From the NCBI RefSeq assembly GCF_037335815.1, contig NZ_CP147841.1, positions 1,488,001 through 1,552,000 of the forward strand: a stretch of DNA of 64,000 nt. Reading direction: 5' to 3'. Under the pieces are notes generated by a model. It did no database searches. It saw nothing but the letters and a program-made list of their open reading frames with translations, and was not told where the DNA came from. Shown here in pieces: positions 33,951 to 42,289 of this stretch; within the stretch, counting starts at the first letter, position 1, and the number at the start of each line of letters is the position of its first letter. Origin of the DNA: Salinirubellus litoreus. Lineage in GTDB: Archaea > Halobacteriota > Halobacteria > Halobacteriales > Haloarculaceae. A program made the position numbers and the translations under genes.

Positions 33951-34334
33951 TCAGCGTCCGAGACGGGACAGTAGGCCCGACGCCCCGGAGCGAGCGAGTT
34001 CGGCCCCGCAGGCGTGACACGCCTCGTCGCGAGGACCGTTCAGCGTCCGGCAGTCGGGACACTGCTCCATCTTCCCTCGACGACGCATCCGCCGGGCCAG
34101 CCGACCGTCGAGGTCGGGATCGAGGTCCGACGCGTCGAGCGCAGGGAGGCCGACCGCCGCGGGCGTTCCCGGCCGGGCCGCCCGGTCCGGGTCGGCGTCC
34201 CGCATCCGCCGGTCGAGGCGGTTGATGAGTTCGTCGTCGCGCATCCGCATGAGGAGTCGCCAGAGCCCGAGGTACATCGCCGTGGGCGTCACGACCATCA
34301 CGGCGGTGAGCGCGGCGTCCACCACGGGACCCAT
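33951..34334 (-). CDS. membrane protein with C-terminal zinc ribbon
   Basis: 127 residues: one hydrophobic segment near the N-terminus (about 4-28), a basic-acidic linker, then a zinc ribbon with CPDCRTLN and CHACG (about 95-115). Such single-helix zinc-ribbon proteins are common in haloarchaea with unknown function. The ATG at 34334 gives the hydrophobic start; the ATG at 34352 would add six residues. Divergent from the cinA-type gene. Confidence 0.72.
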   Translation of the reverse strand: MGPVVDAALTAVMVVTPTAMYLGLWRLLMRMRDDELINRLDRRMRDADPDRAARPGTPAAVGLPALDASDLDPDLDGRLARRMRRRGKMEQCPDCRTLNGPRDEACHACGAELARSGASGLLSRLGR

Positions 34335-34431
34335 ACACACGCGACGGTGCACGCGGACTTCAGTGTCTCGGCGGCGTCAATGCTCGTGTGGCGGGCATGG
34401 GATTCATGTCCGACTCGCCCGGTGTGCGTGT

Positions 34432-34950
34432 ATGTACCAGTTCGCGGCGGAGCCGCCCGTCGAGGAGCGGCTAGGTGAGGCGCTCCGCGAGCGCGGGGAG
34501 ACGATCGCCGTCGCCGAGTCGGCTACCGGCGGGCTCGCCGGGTCGCTCCTCACGGACGTCCCGGGATCGAGCGACTACTTCGACCGCGCGGTCGTGACCT
34601 ACTCCTACCGGGCGAAGCGGGCGCTGCTCGCCGTCCCCCGGGAGGACCTCGACGAGCAGGGGGCGGTGAGCGAACCGGTCGCCCGACGGATGGCCGCGGC
34701 CGTGCGCGACACCGCCGACACGACCTGGGGTGTCGCGACCACCGGGGTCGCCGGTCCCGAGGGCGGTACCGAGGGGAAGCCCGTCGGGACGGTCTTCGTC
34801 GGGGTCGCCTTCGCCGGTGAGTGGGGAACCGGCACCTCCGAGACCGCGGTCGAGCGCTACGAGTTCGACGGCGACCGGATCGAGTGCAAGGAGCGGTTCG
34901 CCCGACAGGCGCTCGGGGACTGTCTCGCGGCCGTCGAGCGGCGCGGATAG
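34432..34950 (+). CDS. CinA C-terminal / PncC-type nicotinamide-nucleotide amidohydrolase
   Basis: 172 residues, matching the free-standing CinA C-terminal domain. It has the AESATGGLAGSLLTDVPGSS start, the YFDRAVVTYSYRAKRALL segment and the TGVAGPEGGTEGKPVGTVFV motif with the conserved Gly-Pro-Gly-Gly. This domain deamidates nicotinamide mononucleotide to nicotinate mononucleotide, recycling pyridine nucleotides. The competence-type N-terminal domain is absent. The start at 34432 agrees with the usual length of about 165 residues. Confidence 0.89.
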   Translation: MYQFAAEPPVEERLGEALRERGETIAVAESATGGLAGSLLTDVPGSSDYFDRAVVTYSYRAKRALLAVPREDLDEQGAVSEPVARRMAAAVRDTADTTWGVATTGVAGPEGGTEGKPVGTVFVGVAFAGEWGTGTSETAVERYEFDGDRIECKERFARQALGDCLAAVERRG

Positions 34951-34998
34951 CTCGACAGAACGGAAACGCTTGTGGGGTCGACGGTCGTCACCCCGACG

Positions 34999-35487
34999 GT
35001 GAACAAGCAGGGTCACGTGCTGAACGCCCTCCTCCTCGCGGTGGGGCTGGGGTACGTCCTCGAGCCGGCCGGCGACCTCGAGACGTTCCGGACGATTGCG
35101 GCGGTGTCGGTTCCGGTCGTCCTCGGGGCGCTGTTCCCCGACGTCGACACCGCGTTCGGCAAGCACCGCAAGACGCTCCACAACCTCCTCACCCTCGCCG
35201 TGTTCCTCGCGTTTCCCCTCTACTTCGACAACCTCCGGTGGGTGTGGCTGGGCGTCCTCACCCACTACGTCCTCGACATGCTCGGGAGCAGGCGGGGGGT
35301 CGCCCTGTTCTACCCGCTCTCGGACCGCGAGTTCGGCTCGCCGACCGGCGTCACGACTGACAGCCGGTTCGCCAACCTCGTCACGCTCCTGGTCACGGCG
35401 CTCGAACTCGCCGTCGCCGCCTTCCTCGTCCACGTCGCCCCGGGGCTCGTTCAGCGGGTCGTCGAGGCGATACCGTACGCTCAGTAG
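34999..35487 (+). CDS. YdjM-type membrane-bound metal-dependent hydrolase
   Basis: 162 residues with four membrane helices. Conserved metal-binding residues of the family appear as GALFPDVDTAFGKHRKTLHN (Asp, His) and GVLTHYVLDMLGSRRGVALFYPL (His, Asp). The family (DUF457) is annotated as metal-dependent hydrolase and may act on membrane lipids. I use the GTG at 34999 (NKQGHVLNALLLAVGLGY follows), which matches the usual start; the ATG at 34972 adds nine residues. The 3-prime end overlaps the PHP gene by seven bases, tail to tail. Confidence 0.84.
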   Translation: MNKQGHVLNALLLAVGLGYVLEPAGDLETFRTIAAVSVPVVLGALFPDVDTAFGKHRKTLHNLLTLAVFLAFPLYFDNLRWVWLGVLTHYVLDMLGSRRGVALFYPLSDREFGSPTGVTTDSRFANLVTLLVTALELAVAAFLVHVAPGLVQRVVEAIPYAQ

Positions 35488-36236
35488 ACGGCGTCGTCCT
35501 CGAAGCGCCCCCCGTAGGCGGGGTGACGCGGGTGGGTCGCCTCGCGACCCTTCAGCACGACCCGCTCGAACTTCTGCCAGGAGTTCTCCCAGCCGAGGTG
35601 TGCGAACTCCGCGCGACAGCGCACCGCGTGGGACCACCCCCGTCGGCGGTACACCCGACGCGGGAGCCCCTCGCGGAACGCCTCGACGACAGACGGGACC
35701 GACGGCAGGGGTTCCTCGAACGCCGTCCACACCTCCCCGATGCTCCCCCGCAGGTGGGCGTACGAGGAGCCGAACGCCGGGAGCCCCGTCCCGCGAGCGA
35801 TCTCGCCCGCGCGGCCGTTGTGGCGGGCCCAGTGCTTCGAGTTGTACACCTCGACGGCGTCCACGATGTGGCCGTACCGGTCGATGTCCGCGGCGTCGAG
35901 GCTCACCGTCGCGAACTCGGGGTGCGGAACCAGCACGACCGCGTTCTGTCGATCGAGTTCCCGCATCGTCGCCTCCAGTGTCAGGTAGTCGGGGATCGGC
36001 GCCGAGAGCCCGGTCGCGAGGATGTGCTTCCGGTTCCGCCAGCCGCCCGTAAACAGCTCCCGCGCCGGAACGACCAGCAGCTCCTCGTCGGAGAACGCCC
36101 GGGCCCGGGACTCGATCTCGGGCAGTCGCGTGAAGTGTGGGGCGTAGACCAGCGCGTCGAGCCCCCGGCGCTTGGCGCGGACGACCACGCGCTCGTCGAG
36201 CACCTTCACGTGGGGATCGACACGGAACTCGGTCAC
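35481..36236 (-). CDS. PHP-domain protein
   Basis: 251 residues with the PHP metallo-phosphoesterase fold. DPHVKVLD at residue 7 corresponds to the first His motif (reduced to a single His), YAPHFTRLPEIESRA gives the second, VPARELFTG carries Glu, LVPHPEF the next His, and AVEVYNSKHW and SSYAHL the remaining ligand regions. Substrate could be a nucleic acid end or sugar phosphate; haloarchaeal PHP proteins are uncharacterised. The first motif is weaker than the typical HxH. Confidence 0.8.
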   Translation of the reverse strand: MTEFRVDPHVKVLDERVVVRAKRRGLDALVYAPHFTRLPEIESRARAFSDEELLVVPARELFTGGWRNRKHILATGLSAPIPDYLTLEATMRELDRQNAVVLVPHPEFATVSLDAADIDRYGHIVDAVEVYNSKHWARHNGRAGEIARGTGLPAFGSSYAHLRGSIGEVWTAFEEPLPSVPSVVEAFREGLPRRVYRRRGWSHAVRCRAEFAHLGWENSWQKFERVVLKGREATHPRHPAYGGRFEDDAVY

Positions 36237-36304
36237 GCGCCGGGGTTTGTCGGAGCGGAATTTAGCCGTTGTCGTTCGGCGGACCCGTCAGGTGGATGGG
36301 CGGC

Positions 36305-36724
36305 TCACACCGTCCCATCGAGATCGAACGCCAGCGATCCCGCACTCCCCTCGTGACGGAGGAGCCGCTCCTTCAGCCCCGGATACCGGTAGCCACGGAG
36401 CGAGTCCGCCCCGACGACCCGGTGACACGGGACGACGAGCGGGAGCGGGTTGCGCGCGTTCGCACCCCCGACGGCGACCGGCGCGGACCCGAGCTCCGTC
36501 GCCAGCTCGCCGTACGTCGCCGTCGCTCCGTAGGGGATGCGTGCGACGCGCGCCCACACCCGTCCGGTGAACGTCTCGGGGTACTCGACGGTCAGGTCGA
36601 ACCGTTCGCGCTCGTCCGCCGCGTACTCCCGGACCCGGCGACGGACCTCGGCGTCGGGCTCGCCGAGGAGCGAGGTGTCGAGGCGTATCGTGTACCCGAG
36701 GAGGTCGACGGCGAGGGATTCCAT
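36305..36724 (-). CDS. MGMT-family methylated-DNA-cysteine methyltransferase, copy 1
   Basis: 139-residue O6-alkylguanine-DNA alkyltransferase-type protein. It has the RIPYGATATYGELATELG helix-turn-helix block, the Asn hinge in NARNPLPLV and the intact active site VVPCHRVVG. The N-terminal RNase-H-like half is short, as in Ogt-like archaeal proteins. It would remove alkyl groups from guanine by suicidal transfer to Cys. It lies 11 bases downstream of a second copy on the same strand with about 45 percent similar layout by eye, an apparent tandem duplication. Confidence 0.87.
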   Translation of the reverse strand: MESLAVDLLGYTIRLDTSLLGEPDAEVRRRVREYAADERERFDLTVEYPETFTGRVWARVARIPYGATATYGELATELGSAPVAVGGANARNPLPLVVPCHRVVGADSLRGYRYPGLKERLLRHEGSAGSLAFDLDGTV

Positions 36725-36735
36725 CGGAGCGTCGG

Positions 36736-37158
36736 TCAATAGAACGCCCCGAGTTCGGACTGGACCCCCGTGAGGACCCCCTCGTGAGCGAGCAGCGCCC
36801 GTTTCGCATCGAGGCCACCCGCGGCGGAGAACCCGCCGAGCGAGTCCGTCCCGACGACCCGGTGACATGGGACGACGACCGGGGCGAGGTTCCGACCGCA
36901 GGCCGACCCGACGGGCACCGGCGCGCTCCCGAGTTCGCTCGCCAGCTCGCCGTACGTCCGCGTCTCGCCGTACGGGATCGACGCCATCGCCGCCATCACC
37001 CGACCGACGAACGTCCCCGGGAACTCGACCGTGAGGTCGAACGTCCGGCGCTCGCCGCGGTCGTACTCGCGGACCTGACGTCGGATCACCTCGGGAGGCT
37101 CCGCTATCGCGTCCGCGTCGATCTCGAAGTCGAACCCCCGAACGGTGACGTGCAACAC
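36736..37158 (-). CDS. MGMT-family methylated-DNA-cysteine methyltransferase, copy 2
   Basis: 140-residue paralogue of the downstream gene, with SIPYGETRTYGELASELG, GRNLAPVVVPCHRVVG (intact Cys) and the C-terminal GFSAAGGLDAKRALLAHEG typical of Ogt/MGMT. The final GGLDAKR segment is closer to canonical MGMT than copy 1 (RYPGLKERLLRHEG). Both are in one transcription unit with copy 2 first. Two expressed copies could differ in lesion preference. Confidence 0.9.
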   Translation of the reverse strand: MLHVTVRGFDFEIDADAIAEPPEVIRRQVREYDRGERRTFDLTVEFPGTFVGRVMAAMASIPYGETRTYGELASELGSAPVPVGSACGRNLAPVVVPCHRVVGTDSLGGFSAAGGLDAKRALLAHEGVLTGVQSELGAFY

Positions 37159-37268
37159 TACCTGCTCCGCGACGGGAGGTCTTCTACCTTCGGGCGTTCC
37201 CGCGGCCCCGTCCGGAGCGTACGCCCCCGCCCGGAACGGTTTAGTCCCGTCGTGCGCTCGCTCGGCTC

Positions 37269-37562
37269 ATGTGGGAGTGCGCCATCGAGGGCTGTGGCCA
37301 CCGGTCGGACGCCGCCGACGAACTCCTCCTCCACCAGGCGACCGACCACGACCCGGTCCGCTGTGAGATCTGCGGAAAGCGCGTCCCCGACGGGTACTTC
37401 GCCATCCGCCACGTGTTCGACGAGCACAGCCGGGCACAGTACATCCGGGCCTACGACGGCGACGCCGAGGAGATCAAGCGGCGGGAGGCGGTCCGCGAGG
37501 AGGTGGAGGGGGCGGTCGACCTGGAGGCCGTCGTCGAGCGACTGAACGCGAAGGGCGGGTAG
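37269..37562 (+). CDS. DUF7565-type zinc-finger protein
   Basis: 97 residues with two Cys/His modules: WECAIEGCGHRSD with HQATDH, and CEICGKRVPDGYFAIRHVFDEH (C2H2-like). The C-terminal part is an acidic helix. It matches a haloarchaeal family I recall as DUF7565. It may bind nucleic acid or act as an adaptor; function unknown. Confidence 0.8.
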   Translation: MWECAIEGCGHRSDAADELLLHQATDHDPVRCEICGKRVPDGYFAIRHVFDEHSRAQYIRAYDGDAEEIKRREAVREEVEGAVDLEAVVERLNAKGG

Positions 37563-37718
37563 GTGTTCGTTTCAGGACCCGGCAGAAGCCTCCAGTGCCG
37601 CTCGGCTCCGCCGAGTCAGGGTCGGGGGACGTCTCCAACGACGCGCCGAGTGGGGAATGCGCCCCGATCACGGGATGGGGAGGGACGTTCGCGGTCCGGC
37701 GGGTCTCGGGCGTTCTCC

Positions 37719-37877
37719 CTACCCGAAGGCGAGCCGCAGGACGAACATGACGACGAACGCCCCGACCGCGCCCATCAGACCGGATTCGACCGAGGAGCCA
37801 CCCAGGACGACGAATCCGAGTAGTGTGCCGATCGAGACCGCGAGACCATACGCGATGGGGCGGCGAAGATCGGTCAT
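37719..37877 (-). CDS. 52-residue two-helix membrane protein
   Basis: Small gene from ATG 37877. The product (starting MTDLRRPIAYGLAVSIGTLL) has two hydrophobic helices separated by a short GGSSVESG loop and ends MFVLRLAFG. The third-position GC bias agrees with coding. The flanks on both sides are non-coding. It is downstream of the spt5 operon on the same strand, separated by 280 bases. Function unknown. Confidence 0.68.
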   Translation of the reverse strand: MTDLRRPIAYGLAVSIGTLLGFVVLGGSSVESGLMGAVGAFVVMFVLRLAFG

Positions 37878-38145
37878 GGTCGATCCGTTTTCTCCCACCC
37901 TGGAAAGCGTTTCCGAGCGGACGTACTCACTCGTGGAGAGCTGGAGGCCGATACGCGTCGGCGGGCGACAACTCGTGGTGAAAATCCCGGGTGATAGCCG
38001 TGTTCAGCCCCTGTCCGCGTCCGGTTAGCGCTCGCCTCTACTCCGAGCCTTCCGGGAGACCTGCTGACTCGAACCGTTCGGGACACGGCCACGCACCGCT
38101 CACCGTTCCTCGCTGTCCTACGCGAGCGAAGCGAGCGAGGAGGTC

Positions 38146-38168
38146 GAGGAGCGCTTTCAGCGCTCCTC
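38146..38168 (-). terminator. hairpin across the spt5 stop codon
   Basis: GAGGAGCGCT-TTC-AGCGCTCCTC is a perfect 10-bp stem with a 3-base loop and covers the last codons and the stop of spt5 (stop at 38157-38159). No T-tract follows, so a classical intrinsic terminator is not shown. It may stabilise the 3-prime end of the ftsZ1-secE-spt5 transcript. Confidence 0.4.
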
Positions 38169-38594
38169 ACTGTCCAGCACGCGGATCTGGTCCCCGCGGA
38201 CGGTGACCGGAATGGGAACGGTGGCCTCGTAGAGTTCGACGGTGACCTGGTCCTTGCCCTCGTCGATGCGCTGGACCTGGGCCTTCTCGCCCTTGAACGG
38301 GCCGGCGATGAGTTCGACGATGTCGCCCTCGGCGATCCCCTCGACGTCCGGCTTTGGCGAGAGGAAGTGCTCGACCTCCGTGATCGAGGACATCCCCGGG
38401 ACGACCCCGCGGGCGTGGGGTATCTCGTCGAGGATGCGCTCGAAGACGCTCTCGTCGTCGGCCTCGACCATCACGTAGGAGGTGAGCTGGTCGGGCGCGA
38501 GCGCGGCGTGGATCGACGCCTCCTCGCGGTTCATGATCATGTCCGCGACGGTTCGCTCCTGGCTCGCGGTCGTCTTGACGGCGAAGATTCCCAT
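38157..38594 (-). CDS. spt5: transcription elongation factor Spt5
   Basis: 145 residues: the NGN domain (1-85, MGIFAVKTTASQERTVADM) and KOW domain (about 92-125, GDIVELIAGPFKGEKAQV), the standard archaeal Spt5/NusG. It binds the RNA polymerase clamp with Spt4 and increases processivity; it also couples to ribosomes. The start at 38594 is the conserved one and is only one base after the secE stop. Last gene of the ftsZ1-secE-spt5 operon. Confidence 0.95.
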   Translation of the reverse strand: MGIFAVKTTASQERTVADMIMNREEASIHAALAPDQLTSYVMVEADDESVFERILDEIPHARGVVPGMSSITEVEHFLSPKPDVEGIAEGDIVELIAGPFKGEKAQVQRIDEGKDQVTVELYEATVPIPVTVRGDQIRVLDSEER

Positions 38595-38595
38595 C

Positions 38596-38769
38596 TCAGG
38601 CACCTCCGGGGACGAACGACATGAACACGAAGATGACGAACCCGAGCAGGCCGACCAGCAGGATACCCGCACCGGCGACGAGCGCGACCTGGGAGAACTC
38701 CTCGGTCGAGGGCGTACTCGCCAGCTTGAGCACGCGGGCGTACGAGGAGAGGTCTTTGGGGACTTCCAT
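38596..38769 (-). CDS. secE: protein translocase SEC61 gamma subunit (SecE)
   Basis: 57-residue single-pass membrane protein. The amphipathic helix EVPKDLSSYARVLKLASTPS lies at the surface, and the hydrophobic segment about 30-53 spans the membrane. Size, position directly before spt5 and the KLASTPSTEEF pattern identify archaeal SecE, a core subunit of the SecYEG channel. It is separated from spt5 by one base. Confidence 0.92.
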   Translation of the reverse strand: MEVPKDLSSYARVLKLASTPSTEEFSQVALVAGAGILLVGLLGFVIFVFMSFVPGGA

Positions 38770-38912
38770 ACCCGGACTTTTCCGCGCGGCTTTTTCTACC
38801 TGTTGGTCCGCACGCTACCGATACCACAGGTTGTGAGGATGCGACGCGCTGATCGCCGGGGGCCGAAAGTGTAGGCAGGAACGGGGGCGAGCCGTGAGTC
38901 CGACCGATCCGA

Positions 38913-40085
38913 CTACTCCACGAAGTCGATGCCGCCGTCGGAGGTCGCCGTGCGGCTCTGGCTCCCGCCCTGCTGTGCCCGCTGTTCGCGCTCGGCCTCG
39001 CTCTTGCCGTAGATCTGCGGGCTCTCGACGCCCGTGACGACCACCATCGTCTCCATCTTCCCGTCGAACTCGGGGTTGACCGACGCCCCCCAGATGATGC
39101 GGGCCTCGGGATCGATCCGGTCGTAGATCTCCTCGACGACGCCCTCGGCCTCCTCGATGGACATGTCGGGGCCGCCGACGACGTTGACCAGCGCGGAGTT
39201 CGCGCCGTCGAACTCGACGTCGAGCAGCGGCGACCTGAGTGCGGAACGCATCGAGTCCTGGGCCTTGTTCTCCGAGTCGGACTCGCCGAGGCCGATCATG
39301 GCGACGCCGCCGTTCTCCATGATCGTCTTCACGTCGGCGAAGTCGACGTTCACCAGGCCGGGCTTGGTGATGAGTTCGGTCATCCCCTTGACCGAGCGCA
39401 TCAGCACCCGGTCACAGATCTTGAACGCGTCCTGCAGGGGCAGGTTCGGTGCGAAGTCGAGCAGCCGGTCGTTCGGAATGACGATGACCGTGTCGGCCAC
39501 CGCACGGAGCCGTTCGAGGCCGGCGTCGGCGTTCGCCCGGCGACGTTCGCCCTCCGCCGTGAACGGGATGGTGACGACGGCGATGGTGAGCGCGCCGGCC
39601 TCCTGGGCGGCCTGGGCCACGACCGGAGCGCTCCCGGTGCCGGTTCCGCCGCCCAGTCCGGCGGTGATGAACACCATGTCCGAGCCATCGATGGAGGCCT
39701 GGATGTCCTCAATGTTCTCCTGTGCGGCCTCCTCGCCGATCTTCGGGACGCTCCCGGCTCCGCGACCACCGGTCCGTTTCCGGCCGATGAGGATCTTCTT
39801 GTCGGCGATGACCTGCTGGCCGAGGTGCTGAGCGTCGGTGTTCGCCGCGATGAGCTCCGCGCCGTGGATGCCCTCCTGGGCCATCCGCGTCACCGTGTTC
39901 CCGCCGGCCCCGCCGCAACCGAACACCGTGATCTCCGTCTCGAGATCCGTGATGACCTCCGCCAGCTCCTCGTCGGTCATCGTCCCGGACGTGCTCGGCG
40001 CGGCGTCGCCCTCGGTTCCCTGGGTGGCCCCATCCACCCGGTCCTCCTCCGCCTCCTCGATGGCGCCCTCGATAAGCGAGTCCAT
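38913..40085 (-). CDS. ftsZ1: cell division protein FtsZ1
   Basis: 390-residue tubulin-like GTPase. A 45-residue acidic extension precedes the GTP-binding domain: FGCGGAGGNTVTRM, the tubulin signature GGGTGTGSAPVVAQA and the T7 loop NVDFADVKTIM. The C-terminal tail is short and Gln-rich. Haloarchaea have two FtsZ proteins; the conserved link to secE and spt5 and the sequence agree with FtsZ1, which builds the first midcell ring. Heads the operon with secE and spt5. Confidence 0.95.
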   Translation of the reverse strand: MDSLIEGAIEEAEEDRVDGATQGTEGDAAPSTSGTMTDEELAEVITDLETEITVFGCGGAGGNTVTRMAQEGIHGAELIAANTDAQHLGQQVIADKKILIGRKRTGGRGAGSVPKIGEEAAQENIEDIQASIDGSDMVFITAGLGGGTGTGSAPVVAQAAQEAGALTIAVVTIPFTAEGERRRANADAGLERLRAVADTVIVIPNDRLLDFAPNLPLQDAFKICDRVLMRSVKGMTELITKPGLVNVDFADVKTIMENGGVAMIGLGESDSENKAQDSMRSALRSPLLDVEFDGANSALVNVVGGPDMSIEEAEGVVEEIYDRIDPEARIIWGASVNPEFDGKMETMVVVTGVESPQIYGKSEAEREQRAQQGGSQSRTATSDGGIDFVE

Positions 40086-40203
40086 GCTACCCGGCGCGTT
40101 GCGTGTGCCTCATATGTATCTATCGCCGGCGTCAGACGCTCGTCATACGGTTTCAGAGCTTCTCGCGTCCGATTTCGAGGTTCGGGCGTAAACCATTGAA
40201 CGC

Positions 40204-40213
40204 GATATAAAAA
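40204..40213 (+). promoter_or_regulatory. TATA box upstream of the Dph6 gene
   Basis: GATATAAAAA is the strongest TATA-like sequence in the ftsZ1/dph6 divergent region. It predicts a start near 40235 and a leader of about 110 bases before the ATG at 40343; the leader is GC-rich with no clear ORF. Confidence 0.4.
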
Positions 40214-40342
40214 CACGACGGACGACTCTCCGCGTGACCCGTCCGCGTCTGACGGCGGCGCGCGGGGAGCGACGGACGAGAGCGAACGGGCCCCGGAGCG
40301 GCGGACCGACGACGGTAAACCGCCCCGTCGGCTACTCGTCCC

Positions 40343-41077
40343 ATGACCCGAACGCACGCCGACCCGCCCTGGGTGAGTCTCTTCTCCGGCGGGAAGGACT
40401 CCTCCTGGGCACTCTACCGGGCCATCGAGGAGGGGCTCCCGGTGGAGCGGCTCGTCACCGTCCACCCGGAGGGGGAGTCGTTCATGTACCACGTCCCGGC
40501 GACCGAACTCGCCTCGCTCGCCGCCGAGAGCATCGGTATCCCGCTCGTCGACGTCCACCCGGCGGACTTCGAGGCGAGAGCGCCGGACGCGGAGACCTCC
40601 GGCGAGCGCGGCGACCGCGAACTCGAACCGCTCGAAGACGCGCTCGAACACCTCGCCCGCGAACTCGGCGGGCTCGGCGGGCTCACCGCCGGCGCGGTCG
40701 AGAGCGAGTACCAGACCTCGCGTATCCGGGCGATGGCCGATCGGCTCGGCTGTGAGCTGTTCGCCCCGCTCTGGGGCGAGGACCCGCTCGAACTCGCCGA
40801 GGCGATGCTCGATGCCGGCTTCGAGATACGGATACTTCAGGTGGCGGCCGCCGGCCTCGACGAGTCCTGGCTCGGCCGCCGGCTCGACGCCGACGCGCTC
40901 GCGGAACTGGAGTCGCTCAACGAACGCTACGGCGTCCACCTCCTCGGGGAGGGCGGGGAGTTCGAGACGTTCGTGGTCGACGGTCCGCACATGTCCCGGC
41001 CGATAGAACTCGAGTACGAGCGCGTCTGGGAGGGCGACCGGGGGCACCTCCGGGTGACCGACGCGCGACTCGGATGA
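40343..41077 (+). CDS. dph6: diphthine-ammonia ligase (Dph6 family)
   Basis: 244-residue ATP-pyrophosphatase-type enzyme that converts diphthine on translation factor aEF2 to diphthamide. It has the PP-loop SLFSGGKDSSWALYRAIEEG, the ESEYQTSRIRAMADRLG block, LDESWLGRRLD and the C-terminal GEGGEFETFVVDGPHM, all standard for Dph6 (formerly DUF71). Single gene under its own promoter, convergent with the nucleotidyltransferase. Confidence 0.92.
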   Translation: MTRTHADPPWVSLFSGGKDSSWALYRAIEEGLPVERLVTVHPEGESFMYHVPATELASLAAESIGIPLVDVHPADFEARAPDAETSGERGDRELEPLEDALEHLARELGGLGGLTAGAVESEYQTSRIRAMADRLGCELFAPLWGEDPLELAEAMLDAGFEIRILQVAAAGLDESWLGRRLDADALAELESLNERYGVHLLGEGGEFETFVVDGPHMSRPIELEYERVWEGDRGHLRVTDARLG

Positions 41078-41117
41078 GCGGAGCGGGGAACCCCTTGTGC
41101 CGTGCCCGATATCGGGC

Positions 41118-42089
41118 TTACTCGCGGTCCCCGTTGGTGAGGCGGGTGTGCGCGCCGACGAGCGCGCCGGCGAGGTCGAGATTCTCGAGGTGGGCACCCT
41201 CGTCGACGATGGAGTCCTGGACGTCGCAGTCGAGGATGGTCGCGTCGGGGAAGACGACGGAGCCTTCGAGCGAGGAGGACTCGACGCGGGCACCGGCCAT
41301 CACGTGGACGTTCTCGCCGACCTCGGAGCCCTCGACGATCGCCGAGTCGGCGACGATGCTCTCGCCGCCGAGCGCCCACCGGACCGCTTCGAGGTAGGAC
41401 TCGGGCGTGCCGATGTCGTACCAGGCGTCCTCGAAGGTGAACGCGTGGACGGGCTCGTGGGACTGGAGCCACTGGAGGAACCAGCCCGGCTCGTCGGGGT
41501 TGTTGTCGTCCGTGAGGTACTCCTCGAAGCGGAGCGACTCCCGGGGGAGCGCGTAGCAGGCGATAGAGACGAGCGTGCTGCGCGGGTCCGCGGGTTTCTC
41601 CTGGAAGTTGACGACCCGTTCCCCTTCCAGTTCGACGAGGCCGTAGGACTTGGCCTTCTCTCGCGATCCTACGTCGTAGGCGGCGAGCGTGGCCGTCCCG
41701 TGTCCCTCGAAGTGGTCGAGGAAGTCCCGGAGGTCGAACCCCATCATGTTGTCGCCCGCGACGACCAGCAGGTCGTCGTCGACCCCCTCGCGGTCGACGA
41801 GCTGGGCGAGCGCGCCGACGACCCCGAACTTCTCGTCCTCCTCGCTCGTCTCCTCGACCGAGAGGACCGGCTTCTCGAACCCGCTCTCGTCGAGATACTC
41901 CTCGAAGTCGCCGGCGAACCGCTCGTTCGTGCTCACGTACACCGTCTCGACCCGGTCGTCGCGTTCGAGCTGGTCGAAGATGCGGTCGATCACCGTCGTC
42001 TCCCCAACGGGGAGGAACATCTTCGGCCGGTGCTTCGTGATCGGCCACAGGCGTGTCGCGTACCCGCCGGCCAGCACGACTGCTTTCAT
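41118..42089 (-). CDS. sugar-1-phosphate nucleotidyltransferase with left-handed helix
   Basis: 323 residues. The GT-A-type nucleotidyltransferase domain starts MKAVVLAGGYATRLWPITKH, with the Mg-binding VVAGDNMMGFDL and the KP in NFQEKPADP. A C-terminal hexapeptide-repeat domain (about 235-320, SIVADSAIVEGSEVGENVHV) trimerises the enzyme. It makes an NDP-sugar (dTDP- or UDP-glucose type) for surface glycosylation or exopolysaccharide. The nucleotide and sugar are not decided by the sequence. The start at 42089 places the AGG loop at residue 7. Confidence 0.88.
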   Translation of the reverse strand: MKAVVLAGGYATRLWPITKHRPKMFLPVGETTVIDRIFDQLERDDRVETVYVSTNERFAGDFEEYLDESGFEKPVLSVEETSEEDEKFGVVGALAQLVDREGVDDDLLVVAGDNMMGFDLRDFLDHFEGHGTATLAAYDVGSREKAKSYGLVELEGERVVNFQEKPADPRSTLVSIACYALPRESLRFEEYLTDDNNPDEPGWFLQWLQSHEPVHAFTFEDAWYDIGTPESYLEAVRWALGGESIVADSAIVEGSEVGENVHVMAGARVESSSLEGSVVFPDATILDCDVQDSIVDEGAHLENLDLAGALVGAHTRLTNGDRE

Positions 42090-42289
42090 AACCCGGACTG
42101 TTACTGGGGCGGGGTAAAGCACTTCTCATTCGATCGGACAGGTGACCGATCCCCTGAGGTACAGGGGCTCACGTACCGTTGCAGTCCGGATGGGTTCCTG
42201 TCGCCGGACCGTCGTCGGCGTGCCGGACGGACGGCGGTCCCCGACCGCCCAAGACAAGGGATATACGGGACCGGAGCCACCGCCCGAGC

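Noticed and set aside
37991..38206. 71-codon plus-strand ORF downstream of spt5
   Set aside because: Arg/Ser/Pro-rich, covers the hairpin at 38146 and the 3-prime end of spt5 in antisense; no coding signature.
40234..40755. 173-codon ORF starting at the dph6 TATA box
   Set aside because: Overlaps the dph6 gene in another frame with an Arg-rich product; dph6 has full PP-loop motifs and is the true gene.
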